Positions 32,475 through 40,530 of a stretch of 64,000 nt of DNA are shown here, one piece after another. The translations under genes and the position numbers were made by a program. Positions within the stretch are counted from its first letter, which is position 1; each line of letters begins with the position of its first letter. The notes beneath the pieces were generated by a model that was not told the DNA's origin, searched no databases, and saw nothing but the letters and a program-made list of their open reading frames with translations. This DNA is from Massilia putida (lineage in GTDB: Bacteria; Pseudomonadota; Gammaproteobacteria; Burkholderiales; Burkholderiaceae_D), in the NCBI RefSeq assembly GCF_001941825.1, contig NZ_CP019038.1:5456001-5520000 (forward strand). Direction: 5' to 3'.

Positions 32475-32498
32475 GGGCTTCGCTTGCAAGCGAAGCCC
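32475..32498. repeat. perfect 24-bp palindrome at island edge
   Basis: GGGCTTCGCTTG / CAAGCGAAGCCC with no loop. It replaces the expected 3' strand of the T stem and acceptor; remnants CTCTCCG and CGCCA of the tRNA end follow it. Could be a small insertion, a decayed terminator or the result of repair at the junction. Confidence 0.75.
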
Positions 32499-32675
32499 TC
32501 TCCGAATCGCCACTTTGCCGCCGCCCCAGGCGGCGGCGCGCGCCCCGCGCGCATAACAAAGACCAGAGCAGCCAGTACACTCGATCGCGCGGAACTGGAG
32601 CAGCCCGCGGCGCGCCGGTTCGGCGCCCCATCCCCGGTAATCCGCACGCCGCCCGCATCAGGCTACAATAGGGTT

Positions 32676-33644
32676 ATGAAAAACTGGATCAACCGCCTGC
32701 GGGGCGGCGCCGACAACCCGGCCGCACCCAAGCCCGCCGCCGCGGCCGCGGAGGATGACGAACAGCCGGGCGGCATCGTCGCCGAGATCGAGGCCACGTA
32801 CTACCGCTGGCTGACCGCATCCGCCGGCTACGATGCCCCGGCCGATATCGAGACCCGGATCCTCGACCAGGTCCGCGCGCTGGCGCGCGATCCGGCCAGC
32901 GCGGCCGGGCTGGTGCCGCGCGTGCCGGAAGTGATCCCGCAACTGCTGCGCAGTCTGCAGGACGAGGCGTCGAATGCCGACCTGGCGCGCCAGGTGGCGC
33001 AGGACGTCGTGCTCGTGGCCGAAGTGATCCGCGAAGCGAACAGCGCCTATTACCGGCCGATGTCGCCCGTGAAGACGGTCGAGGCGGCCCTCATGATGCT
33101 GGGCCAGAACGGCTTGCGCATGCTGCTCGCGCGCATCGCCTTCCGGCCGATCATCAAGCTGCAGTCCACGGGCTTCACGCGCCTGGCCGCGCCGCTGGTC
33201 TGGAGCCAGTCCGAGAAATGCGCGCTGGCCGCCAGCCTGATGGCGCCGGGCCTCACGGCGGGGGCGTTCGAAGCGTACCTGGCGGGCCTGATGCAGAACC
33301 TCGGCCTCGTCGTCGGCTTCCGCCTGGCCGACGGCGTCTGCGACGCCGGCAAGGTGCCGGGCTCCAGCGAATTCGGACTGCAATTGCTGGCCGAGGGCCG
33401 CAACCTGTCGGCGGCCATCGCGCAGCACTGGGACTTCCCGCAGCCCGTCGCCGACGCCATCGCGCATGCGGGCGATCCGGGCGACGAGAACCTGGCCCAG
33501 GCGCTCGCGCTGGGCGACCGCATCTCCAAGCTGCGCCTGTTGATCGACGCGAACGTCGTGGACGAGGACGACGACTTCGTCACGGCGGGCCTCGACAACT
33601 TCCAGCGCCGCTGTCTGGGCAAGCTGAGCACCGTCGAAAGCTGA
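32676..33644 (+). CDS. HDOD domain protein
   Basis: A 322-aa cytoplasmic signalling protein. An HDOD domain covers about residues 65-260: VPEVIPQLLRSLQDEASNADLARQVAQDVVLVAEVIREANSAYY is the usual start, followed by TVEAALMMLGQNGLRMLL, then the domain's modified histidine region (AAPLVWSQSEKCALAASLMA), and VADAIAHAGDPG near the end. HDOD proteins lack HD-hydrolase metal residues and act as interaction modules with c-di-GMP or chemotaxis systems. ATG 32676 is chosen since protein upstream of it looks unlike coding sequence. A TACAAT box lies only eight bases before ATG, hinting at a very short leader. First host gene right of the island. Confidence 0.85.
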   Translation: MKNWINRLRGGADNPAAPKPAAAAAEDDEQPGGIVAEIEATYYRWLTASAGYDAPADIETRILDQVRALARDPASAAGLVPRVPEVIPQLLRSLQDEASNADLARQVAQDVVLVAEVIREANSAYYRPMSPVKTVEAALMMLGQNGLRMLLARIAFRPIIKLQSTGFTRLAAPLVWSQSEKCALAASLMAPGLTAGAFEAYLAGLMQNLGLVVGFRLADGVCDAGKVPGSSEFGLQLLAEGRNLSAAIAQHWDFPQPVADAIAHAGDPGDENLAQALALGDRISKLRLLIDANVVDEDDDFVTAGLDNFQRRCLGKLSTVES

Positions 33645-33774
33645 TTCACCGCATCATTTCGGTGCGCGCGCATCGTTGCGCCACAGCCGTGTTGCCACGA
33701 CTGGGTTTCCGTGTAATCATGATTTTCGGACACGAAACTTTTTTCGGGGTAATAACCAGCGTGGAGGCGAAACC

Positions 33775-34227
33775 ATGATCCGCAAGACGAAAATTGCATC
33801 CCTGATACTGTCATTGGCGCTGCTGCCGTTGTGCGGCGGCCAAGCCGTGGCCGGACCGCTGGATGAGGCGAAGGCGAAGGCCCACCTCGACGCCGTCGCC
33901 GCCGGCGACCTGGACGCACTGATGCGCGATTATGCCGAGGACGCCTACATGGAGTGGGTGGGCGGACCGCTCGACGGACGTTACCGGGGCAAGGCCGAGA
34001 TCCGCGCCGTCTGGCAGAAATTCATCGCGGTGAACGACGGCAAGCCGCGTCCGGCCACGTTCGGCAAGCTGAAGGCCTTTGCCAACCCGCGCGGCACGTC
34101 CGTGGAAGCCGGGGTCGGCTACGGCGGGAAGCTGCCGATGAAGGTCTGGCACGCGCTGACCTACCGTGACGGCGACCTGACCACCGAAGTCTGGCAGATC
34201 GCGCCCGCGCTGCAGATCGAGCCGTGA
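33775..34227 (+). CDS. periplasmic SnoaL/NTF2-like protein
   Basis: A 150-aa protein with a signal peptide (IRKTKIASLILSLALLPLCGGQAVA|GP) and a SnoaL-like NTF2-fold domain: AHLDAVAAGDLDALMRDYAEDAYMEWVGGP, GRYRGKAEIRAVWQKFIAVN, HALTYRDGDLTTEVWQI. Such domains bind small ligands or catalyse isomerisation; no catalytic residues can be assigned. GGAGG lies 8 bases before ATG 33775. The next gene (cupredoxin-like) starts within its stop (TGATG), and an EAL gene follows, so the three form one operon. Confidence 0.82.
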   Translation: MIRKTKIASLILSLALLPLCGGQAVAGPLDEAKAKAHLDAVAAGDLDALMRDYAEDAYMEWVGGPLDGRYRGKAEIRAVWQKFIAVNDGKPRPATFGKLKAFANPRGTSVEAGVGYGGKLPMKVWHALTYRDGDLTTEVWQIAPALQIEP

Positions 34228-34868
34228 TGCGCGCGCCGCTGGTGCTGGCGATGGCGCTGGCGGCCGGCGCGGCCTTTGCTGCGCCCGTCGAGGTGCGCGT
34301 GCAGACGCCGGCCGGCAGCCCGCTGGCCGACGCCGCCGTGCTCGTGGAGCCGCTCGCGGGCACGCCGCCGCGCGCGCGCACACGAGGACCTGCGGCGAAG
34401 GGGGTGGCAATCGAGCAGCGCGGCCGCGAATTCAGCCCGTGGATGACCGTCGTGCAGACCGGCACCAGCGTCGACTTCCCCAACAACGACACGGTCCGCC
34501 ACCACGTGTACTCGTTCTCCGAACCCAAGCGCTTCGAGATCAAGCTGTACGCGGGCAAGCCGGGCCAACCCATCGTGTTCGACAAGCCGGGCCAGGTCGA
34601 CATCGGCTGCAATATCCATGACTGGATGGAGGCCCACGTGCTGGTCGTCGATACGCCGTACTTCGCCCGCACGGGCGCGGATGGCCGCGCGACCGTCGCG
34701 GGCGTCCCGGCAGGGCGCTATCGCCTGCGCGTGTGGCATCCGCTGCAGAAGGCCATGGCCGCGCCGGGCGAGATCGACGTGGGCGACGCGCCCGTGCGCA
34801 AGACCCTCGTACTGGATGCGCGGCCGCGCGAACCCAAGCCGCACACCGAAGACCCGGACCACTACTGA
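34227..34868 (+). CDS. cupredoxin-like 'methylamine utilization' protein
   Basis: A 213-aa exported protein with signal peptide (RAPLVLAMALAAGAAFA|AP). The core resembles the plastocyanin-like MauL/'methylamine utilization protein' family: VDFPNNDTVRHHVYSFSEPKRF supplies His, and IGCNIHDWMEAHVLVVDTPYFA supplies Cys and His for a type 1-like copper site; then GRATVAGVPAGRYRLRVWHP, a carboxypeptidase-regulatory-like beta fold. Despite the family name no mau genes are nearby. Likely a periplasmic copper protein paired with the downstream EAL sensor. Starts at ATG 34227, overlapping the previous stop by one base. Confidence 0.82.
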   Translation: MRAPLVLAMALAAGAAFAAPVEVRVQTPAGSPLADAAVLVEPLAGTPPRARTRGPAAKGVAIEQRGREFSPWMTVVQTGTSVDFPNNDTVRHHVYSFSEPKRFEIKLYAGKPGQPIVFDKPGQVDIGCNIHDWMEAHVLVVDTPYFARTGADGRATVAGVPAGRYRLRVWHPLQKAMAAPGEIDVGDAPVRKTLVLDARPREPKPHTEDPDHY

Positions 34869-34869
34869 C

Positions 34870-37125
34870 ATGTCATCGAGATCGCTGCGGCATCGGATCG
34901 CCATCGTCTTCGTCGGCCTGCTCGTGCTGGTCATGGGGTTCGTGCTGGCGCTCGTCCACAGCAGCAGCGAGCGCATCGTCGAACAAGAGACGCGGCGCGA
35001 GCTGGCCGTCGGCGCCAAGATGTTCCAGCGCCTGCTCGAACAGAACCAGCGCCAGCTCGAGACGGCGGCCGGCGTGCTGTCCGCCGACTTCGCGTTCCGC
35101 GAGGCGATCGCCACGCAGGACCAGCCGACCGTGCGCTCCGTGATCCGCAACCACGGCCAGCGCATCCACGCCCAGGTCATGATGGTTGCCGGCACCGACG
35201 GCAGGATGATCGCCGCCACGCAGGACGGTATCGCGGCCGGCGATCCGTTCCCGTTCCCCGACCTGCTCGGGGCCGCCGAGACCCTTGGGCGCAGCGCCGG
35301 CTTCCGCCGGATGCGCAACGGCCAGTTGTACCAGGTGGTGGTCGTGCCGATCATGGCGCCCACGCGCATCGCGTGGGTGGCGATGGGCTTCCACGTCGAC
35401 GACCACTGGGCGCTCGACATGGCCGGCATCACCGGACTCGGTGTGCACATCGTCCGCGAAGGCAGCCCGGGCCTGCTCGCGTCGTCCGGCGCCGCGGCGG
35501 CCGCCGACGGCGCGGGCGTCGCATCGGTGGACGTCCCGCTGGACGGCGGCCTGCAGGCCGTGCTGCAGCTTCCCGTCGCGCAGGTGCAGGCGCCGTTCGG
35601 ACAATTGCAGGGACGGCTGCTGGGCGTGATCGCGGCGGCCGTGCTGGTGTTCGCGGCGGGCAGCGTGATGCTGGCCGGCCGCATCGTGCGGCCCCTGAAC
35701 GATTTATCCGCGGCCGCGCGCCGCATCGCGCTGGGCGACTATGCGCAGCCGCTGCCGCCGGCGCAGGGCGACGAGATCGGCCAGCTGGCCGGCAGCTTCG
35801 AACAGATGCGCACCGGGATCGCCAGCCGCGAGGAGCGCATCGTCCGCCTGGCCTACGTCGACGAATTGACGGACCTGCCGAACCGCCCCCGCTTCCTGGA
35901 AGCGTTCGGCCGCCTGACGCCGGGCACGGGCGGCGCCGTGATGGTCGTGAACATCGACCGTTTTGCCCTCATCAACAACGCGCTGGGCCATCTCGTCGGC
36001 GACCGCCTGCTGCGCGCCGTGGCGGGCCAATTGCGGCCGCTGGTGCCGCCAGGGGGCATGCTGGCGCGCCTGTGGGGCGACCAGTTCGCGTTCCTGCTGG
36101 AGGGGGCCGAGCTGGGCGCGGCGCGCCGCTTCGCCGACAGCGTGCTGGCCGCGCTGCGCGACCCGGTCACCTTGGACGGCCAGCGCCTGGACATCGAGGC
36201 CGGCGTCGGCATCGCGCTGTATCCGGACGACGGCCTCGATGCGAGTACCCTGCTGCGGCGCGCCGAGCTGGCGCTGGCCGTCGCCAAGCGCCGTCATTCC
36301 GGCGTCGCCTTCGCGTTCGATGCGGGCGGCGAGCCCGCGCACGAGCAGCTGTCCCTGATCGGCGACATGCGGCGCGCGCTGGCGGCCGGCGAATTCACGC
36401 TGGCGTACCAGCCCAAGCTGGCGCTGGCGAGCGGCCGCATCGTCGCGGTGGAAGCGCTGCTGCGCTGGCAGCATCCGGAGCGCGGCAGCATCGCGCCGGC
36501 GCGCTTCATTCCGTTCGCCGAGCAGACGGGGTTCATCCGCGAGATCACGCCGTGGGTACTGGAGACGGCCGTGCGCCAGGCCGCCGCCTGGCATGCGGCG
36601 GGGCTGGACATCGCCGTGTCGGCGAACCTGTCGACCTTGGACCTGCTCGATCCGCACCTGGGCCGGCGCGTGCGCGGCCTGCTGGAGACGTATGCCGTGC
36701 CGGCGCGCCGCCTGTGCCTGGAAATCACGGAGAGCGCGCTGATGGACGATCCGACGCAGGCGCAGGCGCACCTGGACGAGTTGGCGGCGCTGGGCATCAA
36801 GCTGTCGATCGACGACTACGGCGTCGGCCAGGCGTCGCTGGCCTACCTGAAAAGCCTGCCCGTCGACGAACTGAAACTCGACCGCAGCTTCATCACCGCG
36901 ATCACGGAATCGCCGCGCAACGCGGCCATCGTCGAGTCGACCATCATGCTCAGCCACGCGCTGGGCCTCACCGTCGTCGCCGAGGGCGTGGAGACGACGG
37001 CCGAGCTGCGCTGGCTGCGCGAGCACGGCTGCGACATCGCGCAGGGCTATGGCATCGGGCGCCCGATGGCGGCGACGCAGCTGCAGGATTGGCTGGCCGC
37101 GTTCGCGGCCAAATCGACGGTCTGA
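34870..37125 (+). CDS. HAMP-degenerate GGDEF-EAL c-di-GMP phosphodiesterase
   Basis: A 751-aa membrane sensor. Transmembrane helix at 9-29, a periplasmic sensor of about 215 residues, second helix near 250-270, HAMP to about 325, then GGDEF-like and EAL domains. The GGDEF signature reads WGDQF, so cyclase activity is most unlikely. The EAL domain keeps VEALLRW, EITES, IDDYG (usual DDFG), KLDRSFI and EGVET, so it should hydrolyse c-di-GMP. ATG 34870 begins one base after the cupredoxin gene stop; upstream frame is not used. The periplasmic part may sense something handled by the two exported proteins of the operon. Confidence 0.9.
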   Translation: MSSRSLRHRIAIVFVGLLVLVMGFVLALVHSSSERIVEQETRRELAVGAKMFQRLLEQNQRQLETAAGVLSADFAFREAIATQDQPTVRSVIRNHGQRIHAQVMMVAGTDGRMIAATQDGIAAGDPFPFPDLLGAAETLGRSAGFRRMRNGQLYQVVVVPIMAPTRIAWVAMGFHVDDHWALDMAGITGLGVHIVREGSPGLLASSGAAAAADGAGVASVDVPLDGGLQAVLQLPVAQVQAPFGQLQGRLLGVIAAAVLVFAAGSVMLAGRIVRPLNDLSAAARRIALGDYAQPLPPAQGDEIGQLAGSFEQMRTGIASREERIVRLAYVDELTDLPNRPRFLEAFGRLTPGTGGAVMVVNIDRFALINNALGHLVGDRLLRAVAGQLRPLVPPGGMLARLWGDQFAFLLEGAELGAARRFADSVLAALRDPVTLDGQRLDIEAGVGIALYPDDGLDASTLLRRAELALAVAKRRHSGVAFAFDAGGEPAHEQLSLIGDMRRALAAGEFTLAYQPKLALASGRIVAVEALLRWQHPERGSIAPARFIPFAEQTGFIREITPWVLETAVRQAAAWHAAGLDIAVSANLSTLDLLDPHLGRRVRGLLETYAVPARRLCLEITESALMDDPTQAQAHLDELAALGIKLSIDDYGVGQASLAYLKSLPVDELKLDRSFITAITESPRNAAIVESTIMLSHALGLTVVAEGVETTAELRWLREHGCDIAQGYGIGRPMAATQLQDWLAAFAAKSTV

Positions 37126-37131
37126 ACAGGA

Positions 37132-37788
37132 TCAGGCGAGGAAGTCGAACCCCGACGCCGGCCGCCCCTGGTGCATCGTCCCGAACAGGGCATTGGCGCC
37201 CGCATTCGCATACCGCCATACGAGGCCGCTGGCCTGCGCATTGACGGCCTGCGTCATCTGCGTCTTCTTGTCGGCGAGGGCGTCGCGGTCCTTCGTCACG
37301 GCCGTGGCCTGGTTCGCGATGGTGCCGCCGGTCGCCAGCTGCTGCGCGAGACCGGCGCCGACCTTGTCCGCGAGGCCCGTGCCGCCGTTCGCGAACACCT
37401 TGGCCACCCTGGTGTCGTGGTGGCGGACGGCATCCGCACGGTCGACAGTTGCTGGGCCCGGGCGAGCTGCTTCACGTCGACCTTGTGCGTGCCGGCCGCG
37501 GCACCGGACGCCGTGATGCGGGCATCGATTGCCTTGCCGTCGACCCGGGTCGCGAGTTTCAGGCCGCTGGCCGCGAGCGTGCCGGCGACGGTCTTGACGT
37601 CGTCCGGCACGTTGGCGAGGCGGCCCAGCGTGGACAGGCGCATCGTCGTGCCGGATCTGCGCATCGATGGCCGGCAGGCCGGTGCTGCGGGCGGTCAGCG
37701 ATTTCACGGCGGTGCCGTACAGGTCGGACAGGCTCGTGCTGCCCGCCGTCGCTGCGGCCGTCGTCGTGGATGGGATGAAGGTCGTCAT
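37132..37788 (-). pseudogene. FliD_N-like protein with two frameshifts
   Basis: The N-terminus (MTTFIPSTTTAAATAGSTSL, then SDLYGTAVKSLTARSTGLPAIDAQIR) and C-terminus (VAKVFANGGTGLADKVGAGL ... YANAGANALFGTMHQGRP) share one frame; the middle, about 37650-37430, is in another: MRLSTLGRLANVPDDVKTVA, KAIDARITASGAAAGTHKVDVKQLARAQQLS. That middle matches the FliD_N (flagellar cap) pattern in which a filament-like segment is followed by V-x-QLA-x-AQ. Two compensating one-base changes near 37655 and 37425 are needed. Full length would be about 220 aa, much shorter than FliD. No other flagellar genes are near. Confidence 0.6.
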
Positions 37789-37795
37789 GCCCAGA

Positions 37796-38722
37796 TCATG
37801 CGTCAATCGCGGCGTTCGACGCGGGCGCCTCGACGAAGCCGGCGACGGCGCCCACGACTTCGCCCGTCTCGTCGCGCAGGGGCAGGGCGTTGATGACGAC
37901 GTGCAGCCGTTCATTGTTGGAGAAGCGCACCGTCAGCGGCTCGCTGCGGATCTCTTCGCCGGTGGCGGCCGCGCGCTGCAGCGGCATCTGGTCGAGGGCC
38001 AGCAGCGTGGCGCCGGCATACACCGAGAATGCGCGTCCTCCCGGGGCGTCCGGCACGGGGCTTTGGCCGCGGTGCAGGCGCAGCATGCGTTCGGCGGCGG
38101 CATTCGCCTTGACGCGGCGGCATTCGCGGTCGGCGGCGATGAACAGCGCGGCGGGTGCGGCCTGCATCAGGCCTTCCAGTTCGCTCGTGCGGCGCTGCTC
38201 GCGCCGCTGGCTTTCGTGCAGGGCGCCCGCCAGGCGCCGCTGTTCCGTGATGTCTTCGACGGCGACCGTGACGCCGAGCAGATTGTCGTTGCCGTCGTAC
38301 AGTGGGTACATGCTTTCGCGCCAGACGCGGCGCAGGTGCGGCTCCGCCGCCGTCGCGCCTTCGAGGACGGTGCCGACGATGGAACGTCCGGTCGCCGCCA
38401 CCTGGCGGACGCGGTCCTCGACGGCGGGCGCGATTTCGGGAATGAAGTCGTAGATCGATTTGCCGACGTGGTCTTCGGCGGGCAGGCCGTTGAAGTCGGC
38501 CAGCAGGCGGTTCGTGCGCACGTAGCGCAGCTCGAGGTCCAGCACGGCCAGCCCGACCGGCACCTGATCGAACACGGCCTCCAGGGTCAGCATGGCGCGG
38601 CGCATGCCCTCGCCTTCGCTGAGGATTTCCGTCAGGCGTTGCTGCTGGCGGCCCAGAAGAATGGCAATGACCGCCGCGAGCGGCATCAGCATCAACAGGA
38701 GCTCTGCACTTACAGCGGGCAC
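37796..38722 (-). CDS. PAS-only membrane-tethered sensor protein
   Basis: A 308-aa protein with an N-terminal transmembrane helix (ELLLMLMPLAAVIAILLG), a short coiled coil and two PAS domains: about 45-165 (FDQVPVGLAVLDLELRYVRTN ... GVTVAVEDITEQRR, PAS plus PAC) and 185-300 (LMQAAPAALFIAADRECRRVKAN ... GAVAGFVE). No kinase, GGDEF or other output domain follows. GTG 38722 has AGGAGA upstream. The FliD_N-like gene begins eight bases after its stop. It may act through a partner protein. Confidence 0.8.
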   Translation of the reverse strand: MPAVSAELLLMLMPLAAVIAILLGRQQQRLTEILSEGEGMRRAMLTLEAVFDQVPVGLAVLDLELRYVRTNRLLADFNGLPAEDHVGKSIYDFIPEIAPAVEDRVRQVAATGRSIVGTVLEGATAAEPHLRRVWRESMYPLYDGNDNLLGVTVAVEDITEQRRLAGALHESQRREQRRTSELEGLMQAAPAALFIAADRECRRVKANAAAERMLRLHRGQSPVPDAPGGRAFSVYAGATLLALDQMPLQRAAATGEEIRSEPLTVRFSNNERLHVVINALPLRDETGEVVGAVAGFVEAPASNAAIDA

Positions 38723-38766
38723 GGCTTTCTCCTAACGACGACTTTATGCAGCATTAATATTTAACA

Positions 38767-38772
38767 ATTATA
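38767..38772 (-). promoter_or_regulatory. -10 box for the PAS gene
   Basis: TATAAT on the minus strand about 45 bases before GTG 38722, in a very AT-rich stretch. No good -35 hexamer at 16-18 bases, so an activator may be needed. Confidence 0.35.
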
Positions 38773-39003
38773 GCTATTCATTCTCAAAAATATCATTTCT
38801 TTTGCGAAATTCTCAACATCTGTACACGATTTCATGGCCACGATCGTGGGAATTCAGCCAGTCGGAGTGCAAATGTGTGGCTCTACAACATCAAGTGGCG
38901 TGTGACGTACCGAGGCCAATCGCGCGACCTGCGACAGTAATTTTACGTATATCAAAGATTTGTGTGATCAATAATAATCGGCCCCATCAAAAAGAGGAGA
39001 CAT

Positions 39004-40404
39004 ATGTCATTCATCATCGTTCTCGCCGCGCTGGCGTTCCTGATGTTCGCCGCTTATCGCGGCTACAGCGTCATCCTGTTCGCACCGATCGCCGCGCTGG
39101 GCGCGGTGCTGCTCACGGCGCCTGGCGCCGTCGCACCTGTGTTTACCGGCGTCTTCATGGAAAAGATGGTCGGCTTCGTCAAGCTGTACTTCCCCGTGTT
39201 CATGCTGGGTGCCGTGTTCGGCAAGGTGATCGAGTTGTCCGGCTTTTCGGAATCCATCGTCAACGCCGCCATCCGCTACATCGGCCGCTCGCGCGCGAAC
39301 GCCGTGATCGTCGCGGTGTGCGCGCTGCTGACGTATGGCGGGGTGTCGCTGTTCGTCGTCGTGTTCGCGGTGTACCCGTTCGCGGCTGAGCTCTACCGCC
39401 AGAGCAATATTCCGAAACGCTTGATGCCGGGCGCGATCGCGCTGGGCGCGTTCTCGTTCACGATGGATTCGCTGCCGGGCACCCCGCAGATCCAGAACAT
39501 CATCCCGACGACGTTCTTCAAGACGACGTCGTGGGCCGCGCCCGTGCTGGGCACCGTGGGTTCGCTGTTCATCGTCGTCGTGGGCCTGTCCTACCTCGAA
39601 TGGCGCCGCCGCACCGCGCTGGCGCGGGGCGAGGGCTACGGCGATTCGCTCGTCAACGAGCCGGAACGCATTCCGTCGACGTCGCTGCCGAATCCGGCGC
39701 TGGCGATCATGCCGCTCATCGTCGTGGGCGTGGCGAACTTCATCCTCACCCGCATGATCCCGCAATGGTATGGCGACGCGTACACGGTGCCGGCCGAGAT
39801 CCTGCCGGGCGTGCACACGCCGGTGACGGCCACCATCAAGACCGTCGTCGCGATCTGGTCGGTGGAAGCGGCGCTGCTGCTGGGGATCGTCGTCGTGATC
39901 GTGACCGCGTTCCGGCGCGTGTCCAGCCGTTTCGCGGACGGCTCGAAGGCGGCCGTCGGCGGCGCGCTGCTGGCCGCGATGAACACGGCATCCGAGTACG
40001 GCTTCGGCGGCGTGATCGCGGCGCTGCCGGGCTTCATCGTCGTCGGCGACGCGCTCAAGAGCATCCCGAACCCGCTCGTCAACGCGGCCGTGTCGGTGAG
40101 TTCCCTGGCCGGCATCACGGGTTCCGCATCGGGCGGCATGAGCATCGCGCTGGCGGCGATGTCGGACCTGTTCATCAAGGGCGCGCAGGCCGCGCAGATC
40201 CCGCTGGAAGTGCTGCACCGCGTCGTGTCGATGGCGAGCGGCGGCATGGATACCTTGCCGCATAACGGCGCGGTCATCACGCTGCTGGCGGTGACGGGGC
40301 TGACGCACAAGGAATCGTATCGCGAGATCTTTGCCGTCACCGTCATCAAGACGCTGGCGGTGTTCTTCGTGATCGCGTTCTATTACGTCACCGGTCTCGT
40401 GTAA
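39004..40404 (+). CDS. GntP-family permease
   Basis: A 466-aa inner-membrane carboxylate:H+ symporter with about 12-14 helices. Family marks: TYGGVSLFVVVFAVYPFA, then SFTMDSLPGTPQIQNIIPTTFF, AMNTASEYGFGGVIAALPGF and SGGMDTLPHNGAVITLLAVTGLTHKESYREI. The last form is typical of the branch that includes D-3-hydroxybutyrate permeases more than of gluconate permeases; substrate remains a guess. AGGAG lies 5-9 bases before ATG 39004. The 280-base upstream region is AT-rich and holds no other gene. A hairpin follows the stop. Confidence 0.88.
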   Translation: MSFIIVLAALAFLMFAAYRGYSVILFAPIAALGAVLLTAPGAVAPVFTGVFMEKMVGFVKLYFPVFMLGAVFGKVIELSGFSESIVNAAIRYIGRSRANAVIVAVCALLTYGGVSLFVVVFAVYPFAAELYRQSNIPKRLMPGAIALGAFSFTMDSLPGTPQIQNIIPTTFFKTTSWAAPVLGTVGSLFIVVVGLSYLEWRRRTALARGEGYGDSLVNEPERIPSTSLPNPALAIMPLIVVGVANFILTRMIPQWYGDAYTVPAEILPGVHTPVTATIKTVVAIWSVEAALLLGIVVVIVTAFRRVSSRFADGSKAAVGGALLAAMNTASEYGFGGVIAALPGFIVVGDALKSIPNPLVNAAVSVSSLAGITGSASGGMSIALAAMSDLFIKGAQAAQIPLEVLHRVVSMASGGMDTLPHNGAVITLLAVTGLTHKESYREIFAVTVIKTLAVFFVIAFYYVTGLV

Positions 40405-40415
40405 GCAACCGTGCC

Positions 40416-40442
40416 GTCATTTTCGGCACTGCCGGAAATGAC
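40416..40442. terminator. hairpin after the GntP gene
   Basis: GTCATTTTCGGC / GCCGGAAATGAC with a three-base loop (one G-T pair). No clean U-tract, so it may be a weak terminator or transcript-stabilising element between convergent genes. Confidence 0.55.
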
Positions 40443-40530
40443 TTCCTGGCCTCGCGGAATCATGCATTAAAACAAACGAAAATGGTCGCTCTGTGACAGC
40501 AAAAAGACAACATTGTGTCATGCGGGCGAA

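Noticed and set aside
34227-34868. Methylamine metabolism
   Set aside because: Family name only; no mau genes nearby and the fold is a general copper-protein type.
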